Below are positions 9,186-16,532 of a DNA stretch of 38,097 nucleotides, piece by piece. Source of the stretch: Candidatus Zipacnadia bacterium (GTDB lineage Bacteria > Armatimonadota > Zipacnadia > Zipacnadales > UBA5352). Both the position numbers and the translations under genes were made by a program. How positions within the stretch are numbered: position 1 is the first letter of the stretch; every line of letters starts with the position of its first letter. The notes under the pieces are model-generated. The model made no database searches, was not told the origin of the DNA, and was given only the letters and a program-made list of their open reading frames with translations. The DNA lies in the NCBI GenBank assembly GCA_029820295.1, contig JALGVA010000034.1, positions 1-38,097 of the forward strand. Direction: 5' to 3'.

Positions 9186-10211
9186 TCAGGCTATGGTCTC
9201 GAAGCGATCCATGGGCACGGCGCCCTCGACCGGCCGGCCCGCGAAGCAGTCCATCAGCGCCTGCACGGTGGTGTCGCCGATCTCGTAGTAGCCGTAGAAG
9301 CCCGCGCCCGAGCAGTGTGGGGTGATGATCACGTTGTCGAGCCCGCGCAGGGCGTGATCGGGCGGCAGCGGCTCGGGCGTGGTCACGTCGAGGCAGACGT
9401 TGATGCGCCGCGCGCGCGCCTCGGCCACCAGCGCAGCGTGGTCGATGACCGAGCCGCGCGAGGTGTTCACCAGCGTGGCGCCGTCGCGCAGCAGCGCAAG
9501 CTGGGTCGCGCCGATCATCCCCTCGGTCTCGGGTGTGCTGGGCGCGTGCACGGTCACGTGATCGGCGCGCTCGAACAGCTCGTCGAGACCGACGCTCTCC
9601 ACGCCCATCTGTGCCGCGTCCTCGGCGCTCAGGTAGGGGTCGTAGACCAGGATGGTGACGTCCCACGGCTCCAGCAGCCGGATGACCTCACGCCCGACCT
9701 TCGACGCCGACACCACGCCCACGGTGCTGCCCTGCAGGAACTGCCCGTTAGGGTCGTAGAGCGGGTTGCGCCAGTGGCCGGTCTCGTGGTACCAGTTGCT
9801 GAACTGCACCCAGTGGCGCATGGTCATCAGCAGCATCCCCACCGCCGACTCGGCGACGTTGCGCGCGATGGCGTTGTTGGCCGAGAACACGGTGATACCG
9901 CGCGGGATGACGAACTGCGCCGCGATCTCGTCGGGGATCAGGTGATGCACCGACCCCGCCGAGTGGGCGATGATCTGCAGGTCGGGCGCCGCCTCGAAGA
10001 CCGCGCGGATCATCGGCGGCGCGCCCCAGCCGGTGACGATGGCATCCATCCCGCCGGCGCGCTCGGCGACCTCCTCGGAGGACCAGTTCGCGGCCCCGTT
10101 GTTGGCGGTCACGTCGAACCGCTCGCACATCTCCTCGTACTTGCCCGGGCGGAAGACGCGCCGGGTGTGGCCGGCGGTGCAGACGTAGAGGACCTTCTTC
10201 GTGTCGCTCAT
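9186..10211 (-). CDS. D-2-hydroxyacid dehydrogenase family protein
   Basis: This 341-residue protein has the catalytic triad of D-isomer-specific 2-hydroxyacid dehydrogenases: Arg252 in NTSRGS, Glu280 in PEPLP and His299 in TPHCSG. The family reduces 2-oxo acids to D-2-hydroxy acids, or the reverse, with NAD(P). The dinucleotide loop, normally GxGxxG, reads SASKVG at residues 168-173, keeping only the last Gly; the Asp191-Pro192 after the next strand suggests NAD preference if it binds at all. GAGGGAG precedes the ATG. It is first in the minus-strand run that continues with the MttB-like gene after 154 bp, and it diverges from the C45-family gene. Confidence 0.88.
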   Translation of the reverse strand: MSDTKKVLYVCTAGHTRRVFRPGKYEEMCERFDVTANNGAANWSSEEVAERAGGMDAIVTGWGAPPMIRAVFEAAPDLQIIAHSAGSVHHLIPDEIAAQFVIPRGITVFSANNAIARNVAESAVGMLLMTMRHWVQFSNWYHETGHWRNPLYDPNGQFLQGSTVGVVSASKVGREVIRLLEPWDVTILVYDPYLSAEDAAQMGVESVGLDELFERADHVTVHAPSTPETEGMIGATQLALLRDGATLVNTSRGSVIDHAALVAEARARRINVCLDVTTPEPLPPDHALRGLDNVIITPHCSGAGFYGYYEIGDTTVQALMDCFAGRPVEGAVPMDRFETIA

Positions 10212-10375
10212 GACCGACTCCCTCGGCGGTCAGGTGGCTGCGCGCGTGCAGGTTCGCTGGCCGGGCTGGAGGACCTCCGGCCTGGCCCGGCGAAGCGGGG
10301 GCGCGGTCGGCGTGGCGGATGGCGGGAGTCGTGCCGGACCGCACCGTGATCGAGACGCGGGAGGAGAGGGCCGAC
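10212..10375. promoter_or_regulatory. Divergent intergenic region with inverted repeat
   Basis: These 164 bp lie between two divergently transcribed genes and must hold promoters for both. No clear -35/-10 pair stands out in this GC-rich stretch. An inverted repeat with 7-bp arms (GCCGGGC at 10260-10266, GCCCGGC at 10285-10291) sits near the middle and could be an operator. Evidence beyond position is weak. Confidence 0.35.
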
Positions 10376-11437
10376 ATGGAGATCATCACGCTGGCCGGAA
10401 CGCCAGAGGAGATGGCGCGCGGGCATGCCGAGGCGTGCTACGACTCGGCACGCGCGATGGTACGCGCGCGCTGCGAGCTGGCGCTCAAGCGCGGGCGCGA
10501 GCTGCAGGACGAGCTGACCATGGAGCGCTGCCTGGCGCTCGCCGCCGAGCACCTGCCTGCGCATGAGGGATACTCGCCGCCGGTCTACGCGGAGTTCATG
10601 GCGCTGGCCGAGGCGCTGGACGTGGGGGCCGACGAGCTGCTCATCGGCAACGGCTACACCGACTTCATCGACGTGCTGCGCGCCGAGCTGGCGGGCGAGG
10701 GTTGCACCTCGTTCATCGCCACCGGCGCCGCGACCGCCGATGGGCTCACCTACGTCGGTCAGACCTGGGACATGAACGCCTTCGCCGAACCGCACCTGCG
10801 CGTCTTCCGGCGCGAGCCCGCCGACGGCACGGCGTGGGTGACGCTCACCACCGCGGGCTGCCTGTCGCTGATCGGGCTCAGCGACCGGCAGATCGCGGTC
10901 GGCAACACCAACGTGGCGCCCACCGACGCGCGCCCGGGAGTGATCTACCTGGCGATGATCCATGAGGCGCTGCGCTCGCCCGACTACGCCGGCGCACGCG
11001 CGGCCATCGCCTGGGCGCCGCGGGCCTCGGGGCACTACTACTACGTGGCCGCCGAGTCGGGCTCGGCCACGGGCCTGGAGACCACCGCGACGAAGCACAC
11101 GGCGCTCTCCATGCCCGACGGCCTGCTGGTGCACGCCAACCACTATCACGACGCGGCGCTGGCCGGGCTGGCGCGCGAGCCCTCGGGCGTCAACTCGCTG
11201 GCGCGGGAGGCGCTGCTCGACGGCTTCCTGCGCGAGCGCGCGGGCGAGCTGGCGCTTGAGCACTTCATCGAGGGCCTGCGCCTGCGCGAGGGCGAGCACC
11301 CGGTGTGCCGCGCGCCGGTAGATGACCCGGACGAGGGCACCACCTGCGCGGCGGCGATCATCTGCCCGCAGCGCCGGGTGATGTGGGTCGCGCCCGGCAA
11401 CCCGGCGACGACCGAGTTCGAGGAAGTGCGCGTGTGA
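10376..11437 (+). CDS. C45-family (acyl-CoA:6-APA acyltransferase-like) Ntn hydrolase
   Basis: This 353-residue protein resembles peptidase family C45. After an N-terminal helical part, the stretch GEGCTSFIATG with Cys110 matches the site where C45 members self-cleave to expose an N-terminal nucleophilic Cys, and YVGQTWDM follows as expected. C45 enzymes hydrolyse or transfer acyl groups on amides. The ATG at 10376 is chosen because GGAGGAGAGG lies just upstream; an earlier in-frame start at 10319 would add 19 residues without a good ribosome site. It diverges from the hydroxyacid-dehydrogenase/MttB operon, so a shared role in releasing an amine or amino acid from an amide is plausible but unproven. 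Confidence 0.82.
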   Translation: MEIITLAGTPEEMARGHAEACYDSARAMVRARCELALKRGRELQDELTMERCLALAAEHLPAHEGYSPPVYAEFMALAEALDVGADELLIGNGYTDFIDVLRAELAGEGCTSFIATGAATADGLTYVGQTWDMNAFAEPHLRVFRREPADGTAWVTLTTAGCLSLIGLSDRQIAVGNTNVAPTDARPGVIYLAMIHEALRSPDYAGARAAIAWAPRASGHYYYVAAESGSATGLETTATKHTALSMPDGLLVHANHYHDAALAGLAREPSGVNSLAREALLDGFLRERAGELALEHFIEGLRLREGEHPVCRAPVDDPDEGTTCAAAIICPQRRVMWVAPGNPATTEFEEVRV

Positions 11438-11488
11438 CGGCAACGGCGCCTCCCCCGGTCCGATCCTGCCGGGGAGCGGGATCGGCCG

Positions 11489-11547
11489 ACCCCCTCCTTT
11501 TCGTCGCGTTCCGCCGGGGGCGGGACGCGACGAGAGCAGGAGGGGGT
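11489..11547. repeat. Long imperfect palindrome (element A)
   Basis: The left arm begins ACCCCCTCCT (11489-11498) and continues with TCGTCGCGT (11501-11509). The right arm has ACGCGACGA (11525-11533) and AGGAGGGGGT (11538-11547). These pair almost completely around a short G-rich loop. It lies downstream of the C45-family gene and the tag ACGGCAACGG, as in elements B and C. It may act as a terminator or be a mobile palindromic repeat. Confidence 0.7.
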
Positions 11548-11610
11548 GAAGGGCGACGGAAGTCGTGAGCCGTACGCAGGGGCCGCTTCGAGCGCCGCAG
11601 GCGCGAGAAG

Positions 11611-11643
11611 TGACGCCTGCGCGGCCGTGACGCGCAGGCGTCA
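11611..11643. repeat. Perfect 12-bp inverted repeat
   Basis: TGACGCCTGCGC (11611-11622) and GCGCAGGCGTCA (11632-11643) pair perfectly around a 9-nt loop, about 90 bp before the second sialidase-like gene. No T-run follows, so a classical terminator is doubtful; an operator or RNA hairpin in the leader is possible. Confidence 0.6.
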
Positions 11644-11730
11644 GGTTCCATCCCGGCCCACGCATCAGAACGACACAGGCGGGAACGGGGTCCCGCCGCC
11701 CCATGGCTCCCGGGCATCGGAGGCCTGTCG

Positions 11731-12765
11731 ATGACCGACGACTTCAGCTTCATCGTCGCGCCGGCGACGGCGCAGAACCCGCGCAACACCGAGGGCGACA
11801 TCGTGGTGCTGCGCGACGGGCGGCTGCTGCTGGCGTGGTCGGACTTCTACGCCGGCGAGATGCCCGACGCCGCGCCCGCGCGCATCTCCGCCATGATCTC
11901 CGACGACGGCGGCCGCACCTGGGGCGAGCGCTTCACGCTGCAGGAGAACATCGGCGGCCAGAACGTCATGTCGGTGAGCTTCCTGCGCCTGCAGTCCGGC
12001 GACATCCTGTTCTTCTTCCTGCAGAAGAACTCCGACACCGACCTGCAGGCGCTCATGCGCCGCTCCGGCGATGACGGGCGCACCTGGAGCGAGCCGGTGA
12101 TGTGCACCGACGGGGCGGGCTACTACGTGGTGAACAACGCGCGCGTGGTCCAGCTCGCCTCGGGGCGGCTGGTGCTGCCCGCCTCGCGCCACGCGGACAT
12201 CCACGGCGAGGGTGGGGGCGCGGTCTCGCAGGCGTGGCTCTCTGACGATGAGGGGCGCACCTGGCGGCGCAGCGAATCCGGCATCCGCCTGCCGCTGCGT
12301 GGCGCGATGGAGCCGGGCGTGGTCGAGCTGCGCGACGGGCGCATCCTGATGATCATCCGCACGCAACTGGGGCAGATCTACCGCGCCTTCTCCGCCGATC
12401 AGGGCGCGACCTGGAGCGAGGCCGAGCCGATGGGCGTGCGCGCACCGGTGGCGCCCTCGACCATCACGCGCATCCCGAGCACCGGTGACCTGCTGCTGAT
12501 CTGGAACGACAACTGGGACCCCGAGCACGCGGGCGGCGGCATCCGCACGCCGCTGGTGGCGGCGCTCTCCAGTGACGAGGGCGAGAGCTGGCCGCGGCGG
12601 CGGGTGCTCGAGGACGCGCCCGAGCGGGGCTTCGCCTATACCAGCGTGACCTTCGACGGCGACCGCGTGCTGCTGACCTACTGGGTGCACGAGCCGACTG
12701 AGGCGGGCCATCGGCTGCACCTGAAGTTCCGCAGCCTGGCGGTGGGCTGGTTCTACGGGGAGTGA
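11731..12765 (+). CDS. BNR/Asp-box sialidase-family protein (copy 2)
   Basis: This 344-residue protein has five Asp-boxes (SDDGGRTW, SGDDGRTW, SDDEGRTW, SADQGATW, SSDEGESW), the signature of a sialidase-type propeller. It is a paralogue of the protein at 2304-3329: both share N-P-R near the N-terminus, the block M-E-P-x-V-V-E-L-R-D-G-R in the middle and W-F-Y at the end. No signal peptide is visible, so it may act on imported glycan fragments. GGAGG about 8 bp upstream supports the ATG. The substrate is unknown; the canonical R-I-P motif of true sialidases is not seen. Confidence 0.85.
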   Translation: MTDDFSFIVAPATAQNPRNTEGDIVVLRDGRLLLAWSDFYAGEMPDAAPARISAMISDDGGRTWGERFTLQENIGGQNVMSVSFLRLQSGDILFFFLQKNSDTDLQALMRRSGDDGRTWSEPVMCTDGAGYYVVNNARVVQLASGRLVLPASRHADIHGEGGGAVSQAWLSDDEGRTWRRSESGIRLPLRGAMEPGVVELRDGRILMIIRTQLGQIYRAFSADQGATWSEAEPMGVRAPVAPSTITRIPSTGDLLLIWNDNWDPEHAGGGIRTPLVAALSSDEGESWPRRRVLEDAPERGFAYTSVTFDGDRVLLTYWVHEPTEAGHRLHLKFRSLAVGWFYGE

Positions 12766-13182
12766 AGGGCAGGGCGGCGGGGGATCACGGCAACGGCCTC
12801 CTCACCCCCGCCCGAGCAAGCTCGGGCGCCCCCTCTCCCTGGCGTCCCTGCCTGCCGGCGGATGCGCAAGCGGGAGAGGGGGGACGGCAAACGTCAACGA
12901 CCCGACGGCTTTCCGCAGCCGTATCGCAGCGGAATCCGGCCTCGGCGGGCGTGACGCCGCTGCCGCGTTCGCGCCCCGAGGGGGCGCCCGTAGGACAGGC
13001 ACCCTGCGTGTCAATGCCGTTGAGGGTGCCGTTGGCGGCAGAGCAGGACGAACGGCGGACAGGTCGCGCCCCTGGGGCGGAATCCTGCGAACGGCACCGC
13101 AACGGCCGAGGGCCGCGATGGGCGTCGTGAGGACGCCTGCCGTTCCGGGGGGGTAGGCCCGTGCAGGCGGCGCGCAAGGTCG
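12766..13182. other. Convergent intergenic region, no gene seen
   Basis: These 417 bp separate the second sialidase-like gene (+) from the UroD-family gene (-), whose 3' ends face each other. Frames open here look like GC-rich noise. The stretch holds the tag ACGGCAACGGC (12787-12797), a perfect hairpin at 12810-12827 (GCCCGAGC/GCTCGGGC), palindrome B (12829-12882), and a hairpin at 12971-12987 (GCGCCCC/GGGGCGC). These could terminate both operons. Confidence 0.6.
12829..12882. repeat. Palindrome with CCCCCTCTCCC arms (element B)
   Basis: CCCCCTCTCCC (12829-12839) pairs with GGGAGAGGGGG (12872-12882) across a 32-nt centre. It follows a small perfect hairpin at 12810-12827 and the tag ACGGCAACGG. 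The arrangement matches elements A and C in position (between genes) and in C-rich arms. Confidence 0.6.
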
Positions 13183-14211
13183 TCAGTACTCCCCGAACCG
13201 CTTCGCCGTCTGCACCATCGTCTCGACCACCCCCGGATCGGTCTGCCGGGGGATGCCCTCGCCGGTGTTGAAGATGTAGCCGCCGCCGGGCTTGCCCGCC
13301 TCGACGATGCGCCGCGTCTCCGCCTCGACCTCGGCCAGGTCCCGGCAGTTCATCAGCCCAATCGGGTGCGCGTTGCCGGACAGGCACACGCGGTCGCCGA
13401 TCGCGGCCTTAATCTCGGCGAGGTCGCAGCCCTCGCCCACGTTGATGACCTCGAAGTGCGGCGCCTGCAGCTCCAGGTGCTCGCGCGAGTCGTCGCCGCC
13501 GTGGTAGATGACCACGCCGCCGTGCGCGCGCAGGGCGTCGCTGACGATGGCTGCGGGCTCGAGCGCGAAGTCGGCGTGTTGCTGCGGGGACAGGAAGCCC
13601 GAGGCTGCCACGCAGTCGCCCAGCCAGATGGCGTCGGCCCCGGCGTCGAGCTGCGCGATGCCCCACGCGGTCATCAGCTCGACGAAGAAGTCGGCGGTGT
13701 CACGGAAGAGATCAGGGTCGTCGTAGATCAGCACCAGCCCGTCGCTGATGCCGTAGAGCAGCGCCACGGCGCTGAAGGGGGCGGCGACGCGGCCCGCGAC
13801 CACCAGGCTGTCGCCGTGCGCCTGCTTGATGCCGGCGAGCGCCTCCAGGTGCGCGGGCATGCGCCCCTCGCGCCAGGTGTCCGGCACGCGCAGGTGGCGC
13901 AGCGTCTCGCGGGTCGCGGGCACGGTGCGGATCGCCGCCGGGGGCATGCGCTGGTCGGCGATGGTGTCCACGCCCAGCGGTTCCAGCTCGATGTAGTCGT
14001 CGGGATGGAGCAGGATCCAGTCGTAGTCGAAGCGCTCGACGGCCGCGAGCTGGCACCGCACCATCAGCTCGGGGCTCCGGATGTACTCGCGGTAGTCCAC
14101 GCCGAACATCTCGACGTCGAACTCCTCGCCCAGCGCGAACACAGGCACGCGCGAGGGTACGCCCAGCCGCGCGCAGATGCGCAGGTCATCGACCACTCCG
14201 GGGTAGGCCAC
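13183..14211 (-). CDS. Uroporphyrinogen decarboxylase (UroD)-family protein
   Basis: This 342-residue protein is a (beta/alpha)8 UroD-superfamily member, recognised mainly from its C-terminal part: D-A-I-W-L-G-D, then strand-ending VIYHGG, and the closing GGGYIFNTGEGIPRQT segment near the end. The family includes haem-pathway UroD and the methylcobamide:CoM methyltransferases (MtaA/MtbA). The latter bind zinc through an HxC motif, but here the site reads H-G-G-D, so zinc-dependent methyl transfer is doubtful. Haem UroD is also unlikely in this context. The start is GTG at 14211 with GGAGG about 10 bp upstream, 25 bp after the E1-beta stop. The function is unknown. Confidence 0.75.
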   Translation of the reverse strand: MAYPGVVDDLRICARLGVPSRVPVFALGEEFDVEMFGVDYREYIRSPELMVRCQLAAVERFDYDWILLHPDDYIELEPLGVDTIADQRMPPAAIRTVPATRETLRHLRVPDTWREGRMPAHLEALAGIKQAHGDSLVVAGRVAAPFSAVALLYGISDGLVLIYDDPDLFRDTADFFVELMTAWGIAQLDAGADAIWLGDCVAASGFLSPQQHADFALEPAAIVSDALRAHGGVVIYHGGDDSREHLELQAPHFEVINVGEGCDLAEIKAAIGDRVCLSGNAHPIGLMNCRDLAEVEAETRRIVEAGKPGGGYIFNTGEGIPRQTDPGVVETMVQTAKRFGEY

Positions 14212-14236
14212 CGCGTCCCGCCTCCGTTCCCGCCCG

Positions 14237-15208
14237 CTACGCCGCCACGGCGCTGATCGCCGCGATGATCTCCTCCTCGCCCGCCAGCACCGCCGCCTCC
14301 AGCGCCGGGCTGAAGGGCATGGGCACACTCGCCGAGCCCACGACACGGGGCGGCGCGCTCAGCGCGTCGAAGCATTCGTCGCAGACCCGTCGCAGGATCT
14401 CGCCCGCGAAGCCGCCGGCTAGGCAGGCCTCCTGCGCGATCACCAGCCGCCCGGTCTTGCGCACCGAGGTCGCGATGGCCTCGAAGTCCAGCGGCACCAG
14501 CGTGCGCGGGTCGATCACCTCGACGCTGACCTCGTCCTCCAGCGCCTGCGCCGCGTCCAGCGCCTTGCCCACCATCAGCGACCATGCGACCACGGTGACG
14601 TCGCCGCCCTCACGCTTCACCTCCGCCTCACCCAGCGGCACCAGGAACTCCTCGCGCGGGATGTCGCCCTTCTCCTCGTAGAGCAGCTTGTGCTCGAGGA
14701 AGATCACCGGGTTGTCATCGCGGATCGCGCTCTTGAGCAGCCCCTTAGCGTCGTAGGGCGTGGCCGGGATCGCGACCTTCAGCCCGGGCACGTGGGCGAA
14801 GATCGCCTCCAGGCACTGCGAGTGCTGTGCTGCCTCGCAGGTCCCACCGCCCTGCTGGGTGCGCATCACCAGCGGCACCGTGACCTGCCCGCCGGACATG
14901 TAGCGCAGCTTCGCCGCCTGGTTGAGGATCTGATCCATGCAGGTAGTGGCGAAGTCCACGTACATGATCTCGCAGATCGGCCGCAGGCCCGCCATGGCCG
15001 CGCCGACCGCCAGCCCCGTGAAGGCCGCCTCGGAGATCGGCGTCTGCCGGACGCGCTCGCGCCCGAAGCGCTTCGCCATCCCGGCGGTCACGCCGAACAC
15101 GCCGCCGCAGTCGGCCACGTCCTCGCCGATGACGAAGACCGACTCGTCGCGCGCCATCTCCTCGGCGATCGCCTCGTTCAGCGCCCGGACCATCGTCACA
15201 TTGCGCAT
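14237..15208 (-). CDS. 2-oxo acid/acetoin dehydrogenase E1 component, beta subunit
   Basis: This 323-residue protein matches E1-beta (transketolase-like) subunits of pyruvate, branched-chain or acetoin dehydrogenases. Landmarks are the N-terminal R-A-L-N-E-A, IGEDVADCGGVFGVT, the T-P-I-S-E-A-A-F substrate/TPP region, and VEVIDPRTLVPLD before the C-terminal domain. With E1-alpha it binds thiamine diphosphate and decarboxylates the oxo acid (or cleaves acetoin), passing the acyl group to a lipoyl E2. The ATG at 15208 has GGAGGAA upstream and follows the E1-alpha stop by 19 bp. No E2 or E3 gene is in the window. Acetoin-type assignment is a lean, not a certainty. Confidence 0.9.
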   Translation of the reverse strand: MRNVTMVRALNEAIAEEMARDESVFVIGEDVADCGGVFGVTAGMAKRFGRERVRQTPISEAAFTGLAVGAAMAGLRPICEIMYVDFATTCMDQILNQAAKLRYMSGGQVTVPLVMRTQQGGGTCEAAQHSQCLEAIFAHVPGLKVAIPATPYDAKGLLKSAIRDDNPVIFLEHKLLYEEKGDIPREEFLVPLGEAEVKREGGDVTVVAWSLMVGKALDAAQALEDEVSVEVIDPRTLVPLDFEAIATSVRKTGRLVIAQEACLAGGFAGEILRRVCDECFDALSAPPRVVGSASVPMPFSPALEAAVLAGEEEIIAAISAVAA

Positions 15209-15227
15209 GATGCGTTCCTCCGTGGTC

Positions 15228-16196
15228 CTACGCCCACATGTACTGCGCGAAGTGGGCGGGATCGGGCAGCGGGCTCTGCCGCGCGAAGTCGGCCGCCGCG
15301 TCCAGCTCCGCCTCGACTTCGGTGTGCAGGTCCGCCAGCTCCACGTCGCTGATCGCGCCCTGCTCCAGCAGCCACGCCTCGAAGCGCGGGATCGGGTCGA
15401 GCGCCTCCCATTGCGCGCGCTCGTCCTCGGGCCGGTGTTCGGGGATGACCATGCAGTGCGGGCGGTGGCGGTAGGTCTTGGCCTCGATGAGCGTCGGACC
15501 GTCCCCGGCGCGCGCCCGGCCCACGGCCTCGCCCGCCGCCTCGTGCACCGCGAGCAGATCGTTGCCATCGACGGTCATGCCAGGCATGCCGAAGCTCTCG
15601 GCGCGCGGCGCCAGGTCCGGCACCGGCCAGGCGTCGCAGATCGGGGTGGTCGCGGCCCAGAGGTTGTTCTCGCAGACGTAGATGACCGGCAGCCGCCACA
15701 GCGACGCGAGGTTGAGCGACTCGTGGAAGACCCCCTGCGACGCCGCGCCCTCGCCGAAGAAGCAGACCGTCACCTGGTCGGTGCCGCGATACTGCGCGGC
15801 GAACGCCGGCCCCAGCGCCAGCGGCGTGCCGCCACCCACGATGCCGTTGCCGCCCATCAGGCCGATCTCGGGCGCGAACATGTGCATCGACCCGCCACGC
15901 CCGCGGCTGATGCCCGTAGACTTGCCCAGCAGTTCGGCCATCATGGCGCGCACATCCGCGCCCTTGGCGATGGCGTGACCGTGGCCGCGGTGGCTGCTGA
16001 AGACGTAGTCATCGTCGCGCAGATGCGCACACACGCCGACCGCAATCGCCTCCTCGCCCTCGTAGGAGTGCAGAGCGCCGAGGAACTCGCCGACCGCGAG
16101 CCCCTCGCGGAACAGCTCCTGGGCCCTCAACTCGAAGCGCCTGATGGTGGCCATCAGCCGCAGCATCTCGCGCAGCCTCTCGGGTGCGAGGTCCAT
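15228..16196 (-). CDS. 2-oxo acid/acetoin dehydrogenase E1 component, alpha subunit
   Basis: This 322-residue protein is a TPP-binding E1-alpha subunit. It shows the S-H-R-G-H-G-H-A-I-A-K-G motif (68-79), G-R-G-G-S-M-H-M (99-106) and the TPP motif beginning GEG at 148-150 and ending NN at 177-178; the usual first triplet is GDG. The block around SHRGHGH is typical of acetoin/pyruvate-type E1. The ATG at 16196 is preferred because GAGAGGTG lies upstream; the frame extends to 16253 without a ribosome site. It heads a three-gene operon with E1-beta and the UroD-family gene. Confidence 0.9.
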   Translation of the reverse strand: MDLAPERLREMLRLMATIRRFELRAQELFREGLAVGEFLGALHSYEGEEAIAVGVCAHLRDDDYVFSSHRGHGHAIAKGADVRAMMAELLGKSTGISRGRGGSMHMFAPEIGLMGGNGIVGGGTPLALGPAFAAQYRGTDQVTVCFFGEGAASQGVFHESLNLASLWRLPVIYVCENNLWAATTPICDAWPVPDLAPRAESFGMPGMTVDGNDLLAVHEAAGEAVGRARAGDGPTLIEAKTYRHRPHCMVIPEHRPEDERAQWEALDPIPRFEAWLLEQGAISDVELADLHTEVEAELDAAADFARQSPLPDPAHFAQYMWA

Positions 16197-16532
16197 GGGC
16201 AGCACCTCTCTCAACGGGACGCCGGGACGCGCTGCGCCCGGCACGGCGAACACAGGAGATGTTCGCGACCGAGGCGAGCGTTCCCTTCGGAGCGAGGCGA
16301 TACGTGATCGCAGGCCATGGCCGCAGTCGTCATCGGCCGCGAAGATCCCGGCCGGCCACGAGGCCCATGCCGTCCGGCTGGTTGCGCGCGAGCAGCCTCA
16401 CGCCTCACCGCGACGCTCCCGCGCGCAGGCTCAAGTTCTGTGAGGAGGGGGAGAGCGCGAAGCGCTCGAGGGAGGGGCTTTCTTCCAGGGAAGCCCCTCC
16501 CCCACGCCGTTGCCGTTGCTTTGCCGTTGCCT
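16197..16532. other. Intergenic region upstream of E1-alpha, no gene seen
   Basis: These 336 bp lie between the start of the E1-alpha gene and the stop of the ECF ATPase gene, both on the minus strand. They should contain the E1 operon promoter, but no convincing -35/-10 pair is visible. The right-hand part is occupied by palindromic element C and two GCCGTTGCC tags. Open frames here have no ribosome sites or recognisable protein features. Confidence 0.55.
16453..16531. repeat. Palindromic element C with duplicated GCCGTTGCC tag
   Basis: Two hairpins lie side by side: GAGCGC/GCGCTC around GAA (16453-16467), and GGGAGGGGCTT (16470-16480) pairing with AAGCCCCTCCC (16491-16501). They are followed by GCCGTTGCC at 16506-16514 and 16523-16531, which is the complement of the tag seen in elements A and B. 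It ends one base before the ecfA stop codon (16533-16535 on the + strand) and may terminate that operon. Confidence 0.65.

Larger units (their letters stand above)
11438..11730. other. Intergenic space with three hairpin-forming palindromes
   Basis: No gene is supported in these 293 bp. The space holds the tag ACGGCAACGGC at 11437-11447, a hairpin at 11461-11484 (arms CGATCCTGC and GCGGGATCG, one G-T pair), a long palindrome at 11489-11547 and a perfect 12-bp inverted repeat at 11611-11643, the last three listed or described separately. GGAGG just before 11731 serves the next gene. Confidence 0.7.
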
